Part shown: in pieces, positions 13,119 through 25,257 of the stretch | How positions within the stretch are numbered: position 1 is the first letter of the stretch | Layout of the letters: every line of letters begins with the position of its first letter | From: Chrysoporthe austroafricana | Lineage: Eukaryota; Ascomycota; Sordariomycetes; Diaporthales; Cryphonectriaceae | Assembly (NCBI GenBank): GCA_001051155.2 | Contig: JYIP02000006.1 | Span: forward strand, 496,001-560,000 | Direction of reading: 5' to 3' | Length of the DNA stretch: 64,000 bases | The notes under the pieces: generated by a model | Told to the model about the DNA's origin: nothing | Databases searched by the model: none | Seen by the model: only the letters and a program-made list of their open reading frames with translations | Made by a program: the position numbers and the translations under genes

Positions 13119-14843
13119 ATGGCGACCACAACGGTGACGGCGACCAGGGCGGGCCGCAAGAAGGGTGCCGACCTGCCTCCAGAGAACGAGCGCTTCCTGA
13201 GGTGCTGCGCGGACATCGCTAATGCCCTCATCGAGGACCACGAGGCCACTCAGGACCCTTCACGCCCGCGCAAGGACCTCAACCTGAACGCTGTCCGCTC
13301 TAGGCTGGCCAAGAAGCACAAGATCAACAACATGCCGCCGCTGACCGCCATCATCGCCGCCGTCCCCGAGCACTACAAGAAGTACATTCTTCCCAAGCTC
13401 GTCGCGAAGCCCATCAGGACCTCCTCCGGCATAGCCGTCGTCGCCGTCATGTGCAAGCCGCACCGTTGTCCGCACATTGCATACACCGGCAACATCTGCG
13501 TCTACTGCCCCGGTGGGCCCGACTCCGACTTCGAGTACAGCACCCAATCCTACACCGGCTACGAGCCCACCTCCATGCGCGCCATCCGGGCCAGGTACGA
13601 CCCCTTCGAGCAGGCTCGCGGCCGCGTCGATCAGCTCAAGTCCCTCGGCCACTCCGTCGACAAGGTCGAGTACATCATCATGGGCGGCACGTTCATGTCC
13701 TTGCCTGAGTTGTACCGAGACGACTTCATCTCCCAGCTACATAACGCCCTCAGCGGGTACCAGACCTCCAACGTCGACGAGGCTGTCGAGGCCGGCGAGA
13801 TGAGCAACACAAAATGTGTCGGCATCACCATAGAGACGAGGCCGGACTATTGTCTGCAGCCACATCTGTCCAGCATGCTGCGGTACGGGTGCACAAGGCT
13901 GGAGATAGGCGTGCAGTCCCTGTACGAGGATGTCGCGCGGGACACGAACCGTGGACACACTGTGGCTGCTGTGGCCGAGACCTTTTGTCTCGCGAAAGAT
14001 GCTGGCTTCAAGGTGGTCAGTCACATGATGCCGGACCTTCCAAACGTCGGCATGGAGCGGGATCTTGACCAGTTCCGCGAGTACTTTGAGAATCCAGCCT
14101 TTCGCACTGACGGTCTCAAGATCTACCCGACACTTGTGATCAGAGGCACCGGTCTGTACGAGCTGTGGAGGACGGGCCGATACCAGAACTACACCCCCAA
14201 TGGCCTAATTGACCTCGTTGCCCGCATTCTGGCCCTCATCCCGCCGTGGACTCGCATATACCGTGTCCAACGCGATATTCCGATGCCTCTTGTCACATCT
14301 GGTGTGGAGAACGGAAACCTCCGCGAACTTGCTCTGGCTCGCATGAAGGACTTTGGCACCACATGCCGCGATGTCCGGACCCGAGAGGTAGGCGTGAACG
14401 AGGTCAAGCACAAGATACGTCCCAACCAGATCGAGCTTGTCCGGAGGGACTACACGGCCAATGGTGGCTGGGAGACATTTCTCGCCTACGAGGACCCCAA
14501 GCAGGACATCCTCGTCGGCCTACTACGGTTGCGCAAGTGCACCGAGAAGTACACATACCGAGAAGAACTGGTGGGCCAGCGGACAAGTCTGGTCCGCGAG
14601 CTACACGTCTACGGAACCGCTGTGCCTGTCCACGCGCGGGACCCCAAGAAATTCCAGCATCAGGGCTTTGGCACATTGTTGATGGAGGAAGCTGAGCGGA
14701 TCGCCAGGGATGAGCATGGCAGCGAAAAGATCAGCGTCATTTCTGGCGTTGGGGTTAGGAGTTATTACAAAAAACTGGGGTACTGGCTGGACGGACCGTA
14801 CATGAGCAAGTGGCTAGATGGACGGCTGGGAGCTGACGCGTGA
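13119..14843 (+). CDS. elp3: Elongator complex catalytic subunit Elp3 (radical SAM / acetyltransferase)
   Basis: Elp3 is the catalytic subunit of Elongator, which starts cm5/mcm5 modification of wobble uridines in tRNA. The 574-residue protein is encoded by one uninterrupted exon, a normal length for Elp3. The radical-SAM cluster motif has the Elp3-specific spacing Cys117-x9-Cys127-x2-Cys130 (start [14 protein letters not shown]). A TIM-barrel core follows ([24 protein letters not shown]). The C-terminal GNAT domain starts at about residue 430 and has the acetyl-CoA loop [16 protein letters not shown]. The start ATG follows the run CACCATC and is the first in frame. No key residue appears missing. 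Confidence 0.97.
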   Translation: MATTTVTATRAGRKKGADLPPENERFLRCCADIANALIEDHEATQDPSRPRKDLNLNAVRSRLAKKHKINNMPPLTAIIAAVPEHYKKYILPKLVAKPIRTSSGIAVVAVMCKPHRCPHIAYTGNICVYCPGGPDSDFEYSTQSYTGYEPTSMRAIRARYDPFEQARGRVDQLKSLGHSVDKVEYIIMGGTFMSLPELYRDDFISQLHNALSGYQTSNVDEAVEAGEMSNTKCVGITIETRPDYCLQPHLSSMLRYGCTRLEIGVQSLYEDVARDTNRGHTVAAVAETFCLAKDAGFKVVSHMMPDLPNVGMERDLDQFREYFENPAFRTDGLKIYPTLVIRGTGLYELWRTGRYQNYTPNGLIDLVARILALIPPWTRIYRVQRDIPMPLVTSGVENGNLRELALARMKDFGTTCRDVRTREVGVNEVKHKIRPNQIELVRRDYTANGGWETFLAYEDPKQDILVGLLRLRKCTEKYTYREELVGQRTSLVRELHVYGTAVPVHARDPKKFQHQGFGTLLMEEAERIARDEHGSEKISVISGVGVRSYYKKLGYWLDGPYMSKWLDGRLGADA

Positions 14844-15747
14844 GAATGCCCTGATGGACTTTGGTATCTACGGGAGAGATACGCGGCATCTACGCAGAGG
14901 CCTTTGAAATAACCACTCTTCGCAGACCGACCACCAGGCATTTCAGATATATATGTGTGCATGGCCATGTGGCCACGGTGGTGAATCACCGAAGGGCTCG
15001 GGTTGGGTACTCTTGGCCCGACAATTTTTAGCGATGGCCCCAAAGAGCCATGGGGCGATGAGCATTCAATCTCCTTAAACGAAACTACCACGAGGCGCGG
15101 CCCTTCGCCACTCCCAAGGTTAGTCGTGAGCTCGATAGATCTTCACCTTGATGAGCATCTGTCGGTAATCCGGCGATGGGCTACTAGCTTGGCCCAAGGA
15201 TTTGGAGCCAGCGTATAGATCGACAGACGGTCATCAACTATGATGTCGTCTTTCCCTCAGGAAGCTCACACAGCCGGATTGTCGCCTATTTTGAGTCCAT
15301 CATCTGAAAGCTGACAGCGTCCAACTACGTCGTTGCAGGACAAAGAGGATGCGGCTGGCGGCCCCCGAGGCATGAGGTGGATGGATGGACAATGGAACTA
15401 AGCAAGCAGGCAAGCCACTCGGTTGTGCACACAACGGCAGTCCTTCCTCTTGACATCTACGATGAACGACAACTAATTGAGATTCGGCCGCCGGAGGACC
15501 AGATCATAGTTGCTGATTAGAGCAGGAGGCCATCCACCTCATAATAGTAAGACGGGCGGGCGGCTAAAATCGACCTTATACCATATAATGAACCCCCTGC
15601 GCCAGCTCGTAGACGAGGCACAACGCAGTGTTGAACCATCTAGCAATTGGATAACATCCCTCTTCGCAAGCTTGAGTTCTTCCTAGTGTGTTCTTTACAA
15701 TAACTCGCCATATCGTGTCAACAGCGTGGAAGATCTCTGGGAGCAAA
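14844..15747. other. Intergenic spacer between elp3 and the MFS exporter
   Basis: This 0.9-kb stretch has lower GC than the flanking genes. It should hold the elp3 3' UTR and the transporter promoter. I saw no gene or repeat in it. Confidence 0.45.
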
Positions 15748-17515
15748 ATGGACCATCCTCGCAAGGACGGTGTTGACACCAAGCCCGAGGAGCAGCACGT
15801 GGAAGACCCTGCGCGTGAAGGCCTGACCGCGCTTGAACAACCCTCGGTAGCAGATCACAAGTCGGTCGATAGGCCCGAGCTCAAAGAACAACATGCTTAC
15901 GAGCACCTGGGCTACTCCTACCCGACATGGAGGAAGTGGTTCATTCTCGTTATCATGTTCGTGATCCAGATCAGCATCAACCTCAATGCCTCTCTGTACG
16001 CCAACGCCGTCGACGGCGTGGCCGAGAAATTCAACGTCAGTCAGCAGGCCGCACGTGTACCTCAGCTCACGTTCCTCTGTGCGTACGCTTTCGGCTGCGA
16101 AATCTGGGCGCCCTGGTCCGAGGAACTCGGTCGCTGGCCGACGCAGCAGCTCAGCCTCCTCTTGGTCAACATATGGCAATTTCCATGTGCTTATGCACCC
16201 AACTATGCCACTCTCGTGATCTGTCGGCTCCTAGGAGGGCTATCAACGGCCGGAGGGAGCGTCACGCTCGGTGTTGTCGCTGACATGTGGGAACCCGATG
16301 ATCAGGAGTATGCCATCGCCTTCCTCGTCCTAAGCTCTGTTGGTGGCTCCGTGGTTGGTGCAGTCGTCGGCGGCTTCGTGGAGGCGAGGCAGCCGCTGCA
16401 GTGGATCTTCTATACGCAGCTCATCGCGGGCGGCGCGGTGCAGATCCTACATTTTATCTGCGTTCCCGAGACACGTTCGACAATCATCCTCGATCGGCTG
16501 GCGAAGAAGAGGCGGAAGAACGGCGAGAACATCTGGGGTCCGAATGAGGTCAAAAAGAGGCGTATGACAGCGCGCGATGTCTTTGTTGTCTGGAGCCGGC
16601 CGTTCTACATGCTCATTACCGAGCCCATTGTGGCCTGGCTCTCGGCCGTGAGTGGATTCAGTGACAACCTCATCTTCATTTTTCTACAAGGATTTCAGCC
16701 TGTCTATAAGCAATGGGGCTTTGGAACCATCGGGATCAGCCTGGCGTTTATACCGTATGTATTTCGTTTCGTAGTATTGGCGACCCTCGTCTTCCGCACC
16801 CTCTCATCCCTAGAACATTCATCCTCTCGACCGCCGTCCTCCCCAGCCTCTACTCTTCATCTCGTCAGGCTAGGGTCATCCGATTGTGGCTGGAACTAAT
16901 CATGACCGGTATTTCAGCCTGCTCGTTGGCTATGTGCTCGCATATTTGTCCTTTCTTCCATCGATACACATGTTCCGGCAGCGCAGGAGGAAAGACGGCT
17001 CAGACTCGGTATCCCCAGAGGCCAGGCTCTGGTGGCTCCGCTACGTGATCCTCTTGGAACCGATCGGGCTGCTCGGCTTTGCATGGACATCGCTCGGCCC
17101 GAGTTATGGCATTCCGTGGATTGCGCCCATGATCTTTTCCTGCCTCGTAGGCATCGCCAACTACTCGATCTACCAGAGTTCGATCGACTACACGGTAGCC
17201 GCGTACGGGGTATATGCAGCATCCGCAACGGGCGGCAATGATTTTGCTCGAGATTTTCTCTCGGGCATTGCGGCGCTGTACTCGTCCCCCACGTACAGCA
17301 ATATTGGAAAGCAGTACCCGCTCGAGTGGGCGAGCACAATCCTAGCAATAATAGCCATTTTTGTCACGACGCCTGTATTTTACTTTTATAGCCATGGTGA
17401 GAAGGTACGGCTGAAGAGCAAGTTTGCGTCGGAAATTGCGAAAGAGAGGGCGGCGAGGAAGGGAGAGAACGCGCCACACGACGGCGAAGGAGAGAAGTCA
17501 GGCCGATCCGATTAG
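15748..17515 (+). CDS. Major facilitator superfamily transporter, DHA1-like (drug/polyamine:H+ antiporter type)
   Basis: This is probably a plasma-membrane proton antiporter exporting small molecules. Exons are 15748-16754 and 16918-17515, encoding 534 residues. A hydrophilic N-terminal tail of about 55 residues precedes the first membrane helix (WFILVIMFVIQISINLN). The loop after helix 2 carries a degenerate MFS signature (SEELGRWPTQQ). The helix 4-5 region GGLSTAGGSVTLGVVADMW and the following SSVGGSVVGAVVGGFVE are typical of fungal DHA1 transporters. The substrate cannot be read from sequence. The start at 15748 has a good context (AAAATGG); an in-frame ATG at 15688 would add 20 residues. 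The tail after the last helix is long and charged, ending SGRSD. Confidence 0.82.
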
Positions 17516-18615
17516 GTATGAACTCGGGCAGAGGAAGGTGAGCTATAGGTGCCAATAACAAGCTTTATCGTGAATAGTAGCATCATCGCCCCCAGAAGTG
17601 ATCGCTTTCAGCTTCAATTTAACCACCACTCAAGCTGGACGGTCGTCCTGCTCAGATCGATACTCTCCCCCATCATCGTTCAGCAATTCCTGGCAGTTTC
17701 CGAGCTCATCACTCGTATATGCTTGCTCGGCTAACAATGCAGCAGTATCTTGAAACCAAAAAATCCCCACGCCTACCACTAACTCGGCCGCTACCAGTGA
17801 TGCGACTGCCTTCACGGTTGCTGGCGGCGCTCTAGCCAGAGTATCCATTTCACTTCAGGCGTGACGGCGACAGGCACCGCTGCCAGTACCCAAGCCCCGC
17901 ACGGCGGCGTGGCCATGCAGACGGCAGCCGTGGGCACGGCTGCGCTACTCGGTGGCGCTGCGATCCTTGCCAACTTTCATTAACGCCGGGAACATATTAT
18001 GAACATTAGCGTATGACGGCTGGCGAGGGACTCTGGTCTCACGATGACAGCGACACCAGCCACGCCTTGTTTTGATGGAAGGTCTGGTCCGCTGAAGGCC
18101 TGTCGGTTGGCTTATCAAGCAGCGGAGTGCAACATCTGTGTCGCCTACTCAGACAACGGATGTCTCGATAATCAAATGCAATCAGTGTATCCGCGATTAA
18201 CTGCCCGAACATCTCGGAAGAACGCATGGGTATAATTCTTCGTGCGATACATCCTCGTGAAGTGGTCGTGTCCAAGAAAAGCGCCATTTGGAACCGTGAC
18301 TAGTCCCCAGGTGCCTAGTCGTGTGCATTCCACATGCTCTATTCTCGTTGCCCGTCAACCCTAGAGCGGACTGATAGACCGTCAGGGAGGGGTTGCGCTT
18401 CCGCGCCGAGGGTAGCGTCCATGTTGAGCGAGATTTACACGAGGCATTCGCCCATGCACTTCCTGTTGGCGCCTCTGCCACGTGATCAGTTGGAGGCCTT
18501 CCTAGAGCTGTCGCGCATCGTTCTCGTCAAGGCGGCCATTCTGTCGCAGGACCGGTGCTCAGGAAGACCATGCCAATGCGCGGCAAGTTGGATCTGCCAA
18601 AATATGATGGACTGG
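17516..18615. other. Spacer with no intact gene between the MFS exporter and swi5
   Basis: Apart from the GPI-tail relic, this 1.1 kb holds no gene I can support. Sequence at about 18,400-18,600 has coding-like composition on both strands but no recognisable protein; it may be the swi5 3' UTR or an eroded gene. Confidence 0.4.
17773..17983 (+). pseudogene. Relic of the C-terminal end of a GPI-anchored surface protein
   Basis: The frame starting at 17858 reads GVTATGTAASTQAP, then a hydrophobic tail ending AALLGGAAILANFH and a stop at 17981-17983. This is the layout of a fungal GPI-attachment signal: Ser/Thr/Ala-rich stalk, small residues, hydrophobic tail. The sequence just upstream (17773-17842) also looks stalk-like (PTTNSAATSDATAF), but in another frame, and no intron of plausible length joins them. 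No signal-peptide exon was found in the preceding 250 bp. I read it as a frameshifted, truncated remnant; an unrecognised multi-exon gene is possible. Confidence 0.35.
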
Positions 18616-19455
18616 CTAGTCGTCCAAGCTCACGCCATAGTCGCGGTCTCGGTACAACACCCCGACGGGCACAGCACGAGTTTCGGCAACCAAACCAATC
18701 AGCATCTGGCCGACGTCCTTTGTCTTGTTATACTGACGTAGGAGCTGGATATGCTCGTCCACCGTGATCTCGGCTCGTTGCCTGCACGAACGCATCGAGG
18801 CTGTCAGCCATGACCTGTCGCGTAACTCTATTTGGGGGGGGGATAGCTGGCATCCGTAAGACCTCCCGACCTCACTTCAGACAGCAAGAGATCGGACGCA
18901 ACACGCACCTGAGACCGGACTGTTCCCTCTCGAGCTCCTGATGCTTGTCGAAGAGTTCCACGAAGCGGTCGCGTATCTCTCCGAGCTTTTCACACTAGGC
19001 AAGATGAGCGACAGACGTCCCTCGAGCCGTATCAGACTGTGACGCTACTCACGGTAGCGCTCAGAGCGGACACATGGCGAGCCTGTGTGGGTCAGAGAGG
19101 GCCCTGGAGACACAAGAGACAGTCGGGGCCTTACAATATCCGAGACTTCTGCAGGAGACGCGGCCGTGACCTCGAAGTGGTCGCCAGTCGCTGGGCCCAA
19201 GATCCGGACTGTGAGTGCTGGGTCACCCATGGAGCACGTAATGGGCCCCCAAGAGGGAATGCCTCTGGGATCGACAGGGCCGGCTGCCTGCTCCAGGAGA
19301 CGATCGAGGCGACCAGCGATGGTCGTCAGTAAGCCGCCATAGTCTCGACGGCCGGCCCCGTCGAGATCACGAAGGCTGTCTCTGAAGCCTGAGATGAAGT
19401 CAGCGTCGGCGAGAGAGAGGGAGACCGCAGGCGGGGCGAGAGGGTCGGGTTCCAT
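18616..19455 (-). CDS. swi5: Swi5-like DNA recombination/repair protein
   Basis: Swi5 partners Sfr1 as a mediator that helps Rad51/Dmc1 load and stay on single-stranded DNA during recombination. Exons are 19455-19135, 19082-19053 (30 nt), 18994-18909 and 18781-18616, encoding about 200 residues with phases closing throughout. The diagnostic C-terminal core is a coiled coil (CEKLGEIRDRFVELFDKHQE) leading to VDEHIQLLRQYNKTKDVGQM and LIGLVAETRAVPVGVLY, which follows the Swi5 family pattern HxxLLxxYNxxKDxGQxLxG. The N-terminal 107 residues are acidic and proline-containing, without a recognised domain. The short second exon (ARHVSALSAT) is inferred from splice sites and phase. An ATG at 19476 would add seven residues. 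Confidence 0.8.
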
Positions 19456-21023
19456 GGCGGGGAACGAAGGGCACAAGAGAAGTACGTCGGCTGGAAGTCA
19501 GAGAGGATACATGAGGCAGCCGCCTTCGCCTTCCAAGGTCGAGATACGATGTCATGTCAGCGACATGTCGACAATAGACCCTAACCCTGTACTGTACATT
19601 TGCAGTCATCATTATACCGCACTCAACCACCTTCCGCCACCCTCTGCCAACGCCGCGGCTCGACGACCAAGGCATCGCGTATCGTGCTGTCTCGAGTCCT
19701 GCAGATCCGGCTTACATATCGCCATCTCATCTTCTCAGCATTTCACCAGCAGGGTGTCTAGCCACCCACGGCAGCCCCACGTGCTGGGTGCTGATGTGAA
19801 CCGCACTCGTACACAGGATGCGTGCAACGGCTTCCGGGCATCTGGATCTCATCTAGATCTCGTCTTGCCTTCTCGCCGCCCCTGGGGAGAGGTCCACTTC
19901 ATGCGGTCCCGCCGGTCCCATACCAATGCCACCTAAGTACGCTGTCGCTGCGGGGACGTTTCGAGGATCACTGGACTTCCCCGGCGGGATCACGGAGACA
20001 AGACGATGGGCAGGCGTAAGCCTCCTGTCGAAATCCAGACCGGCTCTGCGGTAGATTGAGGCCCCTGCCTCACGGGCGTGACATGCAGATGGCGTTTCTA
20101 TCCGGATGGGAGAGCTGTCGAGGGAGGACCGGCATGGAGTCCGGGCTCATGGCAAAGCCATCTCACGATGGGCTGATATGAGCAGCTGTCGGCCCCGACC
20201 AGCGAGACTCTCGTACAGCGAAAAGATCCGCCGTGGACTGGAGCTCTGGGGAAGGCGATGTTCCATTTTTGCCCCGGACGGGGAGGATGGGGCTGTCGAT
20301 ATAATTGATGGAAGAAATGTGCGAGCTGGTGGGACCACTGGAGTCACTCCACCTGCACGGGCGACAGCCTGACAGCCCGACTGGCCGACAGGAGACTACA
20401 GATCAGGTAATACTTCGTGCCCTCGCATGTCTCGACAACACGTTATCGCGCTCTGAACCTAGCTTCTTTTGTCATGCTCGCTGTCCGACCTTACCATTGA
20501 CACGCCAATGCCATGGGGCTTTCGGCTGTCGACGAATGTGGACTCACGCCCAGTCAGTCAAGGTGATCATGTCCACCCAGCTCGTGGCTACAGAAACGGG
20601 AACTCCAAGGACGGGCGATACAGGAGATGGTTCTCGTCGCTCGGGGGACGGGGGGGAGTACCCTGCCACGGAATAATCTGTTGCAGGAGAATCTACCGTG
20701 GGATGATCCGGTATCCGCATTTCTGAGGAGGCCTTCTGCAGCCTTATGGTCGCCTCAGGCGTGCCCCCCTAGTAGCCGCGTCCCCTGGGAGGCACTCTGG
20801 CATCATACCGATTATATGCTTGGTGTCGGCTACCTCGCACTGATAATTTCTGTGAGTCTGCTTATATACCTCTCTCGTCCCTCTCGACTTCTCGCCTATT
20901 TTATGTTCGCACTATCCATCTGCACTGCTCCGCTTTGCCTTCAAAGAGTGCCACTCTGGCCTAGGAGGAAAAGTAAACACATAAATATCTTCGTCAAGCT
21001 TTTACTTCATCTGCGATCAGGTC
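19456..21023. other. Intergenic region between swi5 and the sugar porter
   Basis: This 1.6-kb divergent spacer should carry the promoters of both neighbours. Several open frames occur on both strands but none resembles a known protein or splices into a coherent model. Confidence 0.45.
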
Positions 21024-23357
21024 ATGGCCATTCTAGGGCCCAGATCATATGCGTGGTAAGGCACACCCACCAGCTGATCACGACCTCAGGCGTGTTTTCT
21101 CGCTAATCTCACCTCATAGGTTCTGCGCTCTGTCGGCTGCGCTGTGTAATTCGTATTATGGTTTTGATGCTTCGGTGGGTTACATGTTGGATCGGAGAGC
21201 CGCCAGAGAGATGAGGGAGCTGACCGTTTCGATCTCTAGGTCTACAACGCCGTCCAAGGGATCGACAACTGGGTAGAATGGATGGGTAACCCCGGAAGCG
21301 AGACCATCGGTGGTGTCAATACGGCCTACTCTGTCTGTGCCATTATCAGTGGCTGTGCGTAACCTGGAGCATTGGATTCCTGCAACGCGTCTCAGGCAGT
21401 CTTTCCTCACTTTTGGTTTCTTACTGACTTTGGTGCTTTATAGGGTTCCTCGCCGCACCATGCGCCGACTTCTTGGGCCGCAAGTCGGCGATGGCCATCG
21501 GAAGTGTCCTTATCATGGTCGGTGCTATCCTCGAGACGTTCACAAGGAGACATACTCTTGGTATGTTCATTGCAGGCCGAGCAATCGTTGGACTTGGCCA
21601 GGGAATCGCCCTCTGTATGTACCTCTGGCTACCTGGACACGAAGCTTGACATTGTGCGAGTGCTGAATTTAGGCCCCAGCTGCCGGTCCTTCATACATTG
21701 GCGAGATTACACCGCATAGGATACGTGGCATAGTTATGACTTTCTGGCAGATCTGCTATAGTATTGGTCTCTTCTTCGCCTTCTGGATCAACTACGCCTG
21801 CACCAAGTACAGTTCGCGCCTGCCGAGGAATTGGGACTGGAGAATTGTGTGCATCTTCCAACTAATGATCCCCGTTTACGTCCTCATGATCCTCCCGTTC
21901 CTACCGGGATCCCCAAGATGGTAAGTCAGATCCCTATCTTTCTCTGCTTTGCCCAGTATTGCATTGCTGTGAGGATGCCACCTGATTTGTGCCAAGGTAG
22001 CCTCGCAATACTCAAGTCTTGTTACACTCGGAAGCTGACGGCTGGAATCTCTCAACTTTAGGTTCATCAAGCATGGTCAAACAGAGAAGGCTCGAAAGGC
22101 TCTACTCGCGACTCGGCTTAGTCCAGAAGAAGCCGAGGAGGAGCTACAATCTATCATCCAGGCCGTCGAGTTCGAAAAGACCAGCAGTGACACGTCTTCC
22201 GGCTACGCTGCTCTGTGGAGGGACAAGTCTGTTCGGAAGCGATTGTTGCTCGCCATTGGGATGAACGCCGGTCAGCAGCTGACTGGCCAAGGCTCGCTCA
22301 GCACCTACTCCACCAAAATTTACAAGAAAGTTTTCACATCCTCGTCGACCATCGCCTTGATCAACGCCTTAAATGCCACATTCTCCATAATATTTTGTCT
22401 GAATGTCACGTGGATTGTTGAGAGGTGGGGTCGCAAAATATTATTCATTGTCGGCGGTATGTAACGTCTTCTCAGGCCCTACTGCAGTACCTTGATATGA
22501 CTTAAACGCTTCGCACATCCGCCACTATCCTTCACCAACAAATATCAGTAACTGATTGATTACACTTCCAGGCTTGGGTATGGCATGCTGCATGGTACGT
22601 GTCCATCTTCTTGTGGGACTAGTTCGGATATAGAAGGTGGCCTTTCAGAACGCCTCGGGCGCCTGAATACCCATCGAACGGCCCCACGACAGCTCCAGCC
22701 AACCTGGCTCCCAACCCTCTCCTTTCTTGGTGAATCGATTCGAGATCATCCTTCTGACTTCCAAACAGCTTATAGTTGCGACTGTTGAGACCCAAATGCC
22801 GACGATGGCGGACGGGAGCAAGTCTCACTCCGTTGGCATCGCTATTGTCTTCCTCCTCTTCCTCTTCATTTTCTTCTACAAGCCGTCTTGGGGCGCCGTC
22901 ACCTGGATCTGGTCATCCGAGATCTTCAGCCTCAACGTCCGCGCCCAGGGGGTAGGCATGGCAGGACAGACACAAAACATAGCAAATGCTATTGTTCAGC
23001 AATTCTTCCCAACTTTCTTAAATAATTGCGGATTCTACGCATTCTATAGTCAGTGGTCCAACCCCTAATTTGTACAGCATAGTCCCTACAATCACATGAT
23101 GATACTGACATTCGATGCTCTTAGTGTTCGCCGGTATCAACTGTCTTCTTGTCCTATATGTCATTTTCCTCATTCCGGAGACCAAGGGCGTCCCGCTGGA
23201 GGAGATGGACAAGCTTTTCGGCGGTGCCAACCACGTCCAGGCTGGTGCCGAAATACTACAAGAGGAACAGATGCGAGTCGACCAGCATAAACCCGATAGC
23301 GACCACAGCAGCACTCATGCGGTTGCTTCCAGCAAGGCCGAGCCAGAGTTGGCATGA
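21024..23357 (+). CDS. MFS sugar porter (fungal hexose/lactose-permease type)
   Basis: This is a predicted plasma-membrane sugar/proton symporter. Nine exons are 21024-21055, 21120-21174, 21240-21354, 21444-21614, 21680-21920, 22062-22456, 22572-22594, 22769-23048 and 23125-23357, for 514 residues. All phases close. Sugar-porter signatures are GRKS after helix 2, GRAIVGLGQG in helix 4, PSYIGEITPHRIRG, the helix-7 glutamines of GQQLTGQGS, ERWGRK after helix 8, and PETKGVPLEEMD after helix 12. The N-terminus MAILGPRSYAW runs directly into helix 1 (FCALSAALCNSYYGFD), supporting the start in the very short first exon. The 23-nt seventh exon is the least certain. The substrate is not predictable; lactose-permease-like and hexose transporters share this form. 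Confidence 0.88.
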
Positions 23358-25257
23358 CGTGTATTCATATCAATGTGGTTCTCTTGTTGCTGTTTCTTGA
23401 TGAAGGACGAATTCAATTGACGATAATGGACCAAGTGTGCAGCTACTGCCAGCGGGTGCACAGGGCATATAATATGAGCAGATGTATGTACTTGGATGAT
23501 GATTGGCGAAAGGTCTATTCTGAACATAGTTTTCTTCCACTTATACTCTAAATCCTGCCTGATCTCATCGAAATGCCACTCCGAGAATACATCACCATAG
23601 CAATAATTGCCGTCGGATCGTTGTAATGAACTCATCGCTTGTACTACACCTGCAGGGGTTTTCTCGAGCCCCTTAGACTAGATCCTAGTCGCTTCCACCT
23701 CTGTAGAAGAGATATTCCGTAAAGAATTAGCGTGATCCGACCGATGCAAAGCTTCGCCAGTACATATAGATCCAGATCGAATCTTGGTTCGTGAAGATTC
23801 CTATATACATTCAATAATCGTTATTCGGGGAGTGTTACACGGACACCTAAGGGTGCCCCTAGGAAGGATATTGAGGCATTGCGAGCTACGCGCCGATGGG
23901 CCTGACCGGTCAAGCCCAACCGCAGGAAGAACGGTACCCAACTGCATGAAGAAGGGGGCTGTACAATAGATGCCTGAGGCAGACGTCGGGAACCAAGTTC
24001 TATAAGTACGGCGGGAATACACCCGCCGGACCAAGGATGGACCTGGTCCCTCAAGCACTCCTTAGACCACCTTAACAGTTATCATTAAATGAAGACCCCT
24101 TCCAAGCCCAGAAACCTGCCCTTGTAACAGGGAGTATCAACCTGACTTCTGCATCCAATCGGCATTGTGTCTGGAGATGAGCCCAAAAAGCAAGCAAGGA
24201 AGACTCTTCCCGCGTGAGTCAGGGAAGAACATTTAGTTGCCATAAGTCAAAGAATTCAGGTATAAGATGTTCTGTTTCGGCGCTGGTCAGTAAGTAGCTG
24301 CTAAAGTTTTCGTCATCAATTTTTCTAGGGTCATACGCAGCCTAGCTAGGAAATAGTTGTAGTCATTCCTAGGGGGGAAAAAAAAAAAAAAAAAGCTAAA
24401 GGACAAACGAGACAATACTAAAGTTCATATGCTTATGTCTCCTAAAGTTCTTATACTTATATCTTCTAAAATTCCTATGGTTATGTCTTCGGGCGCGGTG
24501 GATTTAGTGCAGGTATTATTTTACAGTGCTTGGTTGCTTTTCAGCCTCTGTAAGACGTTTGTCCCCAAGGTTGGAGTTAATAATTTGTCCTAGCAAAAGC
24601 ATACTCTAAAAGAATTGTCAAAGTCGGCAACAGGACCACATGCCACCGAGCTGCCAAATAGCTATTCACAGTCGCACAATCTCACATGGTGCTATCAACT
24701 GGATCAACGAGTCCGATACTCTTACATGCCCTCTTCCTGCTCGTGCGGATGCAACTAACTCAACAGCCATGGGATCTGCAAGGTTTAGTCCAGGTTTCCC
24801 TTTTCAACGGTAAATTCACATTGGTCCTGCCCTACGAAACTGGCCGTGGTAGCGAGAAGTCTGGTTAGCTGTCCGATGAGGGGCGATGCTGGTGGCAGTT
24901 GGTAAAATATGGTATAAAAACACAGGCAAACCATGTGACCATCATATTAGGCAATCTTCACCACAAATGAGAATCGCAGTCGGGATTTCATAGCACCCTC
25001 GCTCAGATGAGGCTCCTGCAAGCAGTCCCATTATTCCTCCCTGGAAGAGCCATCGGAAGATTACTCCACTAGGTAACGATCAGATCCCACAAGACAAAAA
25101 AGTTAATTTGTAGATGCAGATGAAGGTTGAGATGACATACTGAGCTACCTAGGTACATAGTAATAATCAAAGGCTACCTAAATTGGGCAGGTAAATGTAA
25201 GCTGGGCTACCCAAAAGAGGTTTTCACTGCGCTTATTCCGACCCCAAGGCTATTGCT
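23358..25257. other. Intergenic region with low GC and short repeats
   Basis: No gene could be supported in this 1.9 kb between two genes that converge on it. It contains a 17-nt A-run at about 24,378-24,394 and, just after it, a three-unit tandem repeat (listed separately). Confidence 0.45.
24419..24490. repeat. 24-bp imperfect tandem repeat, three units
   Basis: Units lie at 24419-24442, 24443-24466 and 24467-24490, each beginning TAAARTTC and ending ATRTCTYC. Differences between units are mostly transitions. Flanking sequence on either side does not continue the period. Confidence 0.8.

Noticed and set aside
18334..18741. 135-codon plus-strand frame overlapping the end of swi5
   Set aside because: It overlaps conserved swi5 coding sequence antisense, and no domain is recognisable in the non-overlapping part.
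19394..19936. 180-codon plus-strand frame
   Set aside because: It overlaps swi5 exon 1 antisense and shows no protein-family similarity.
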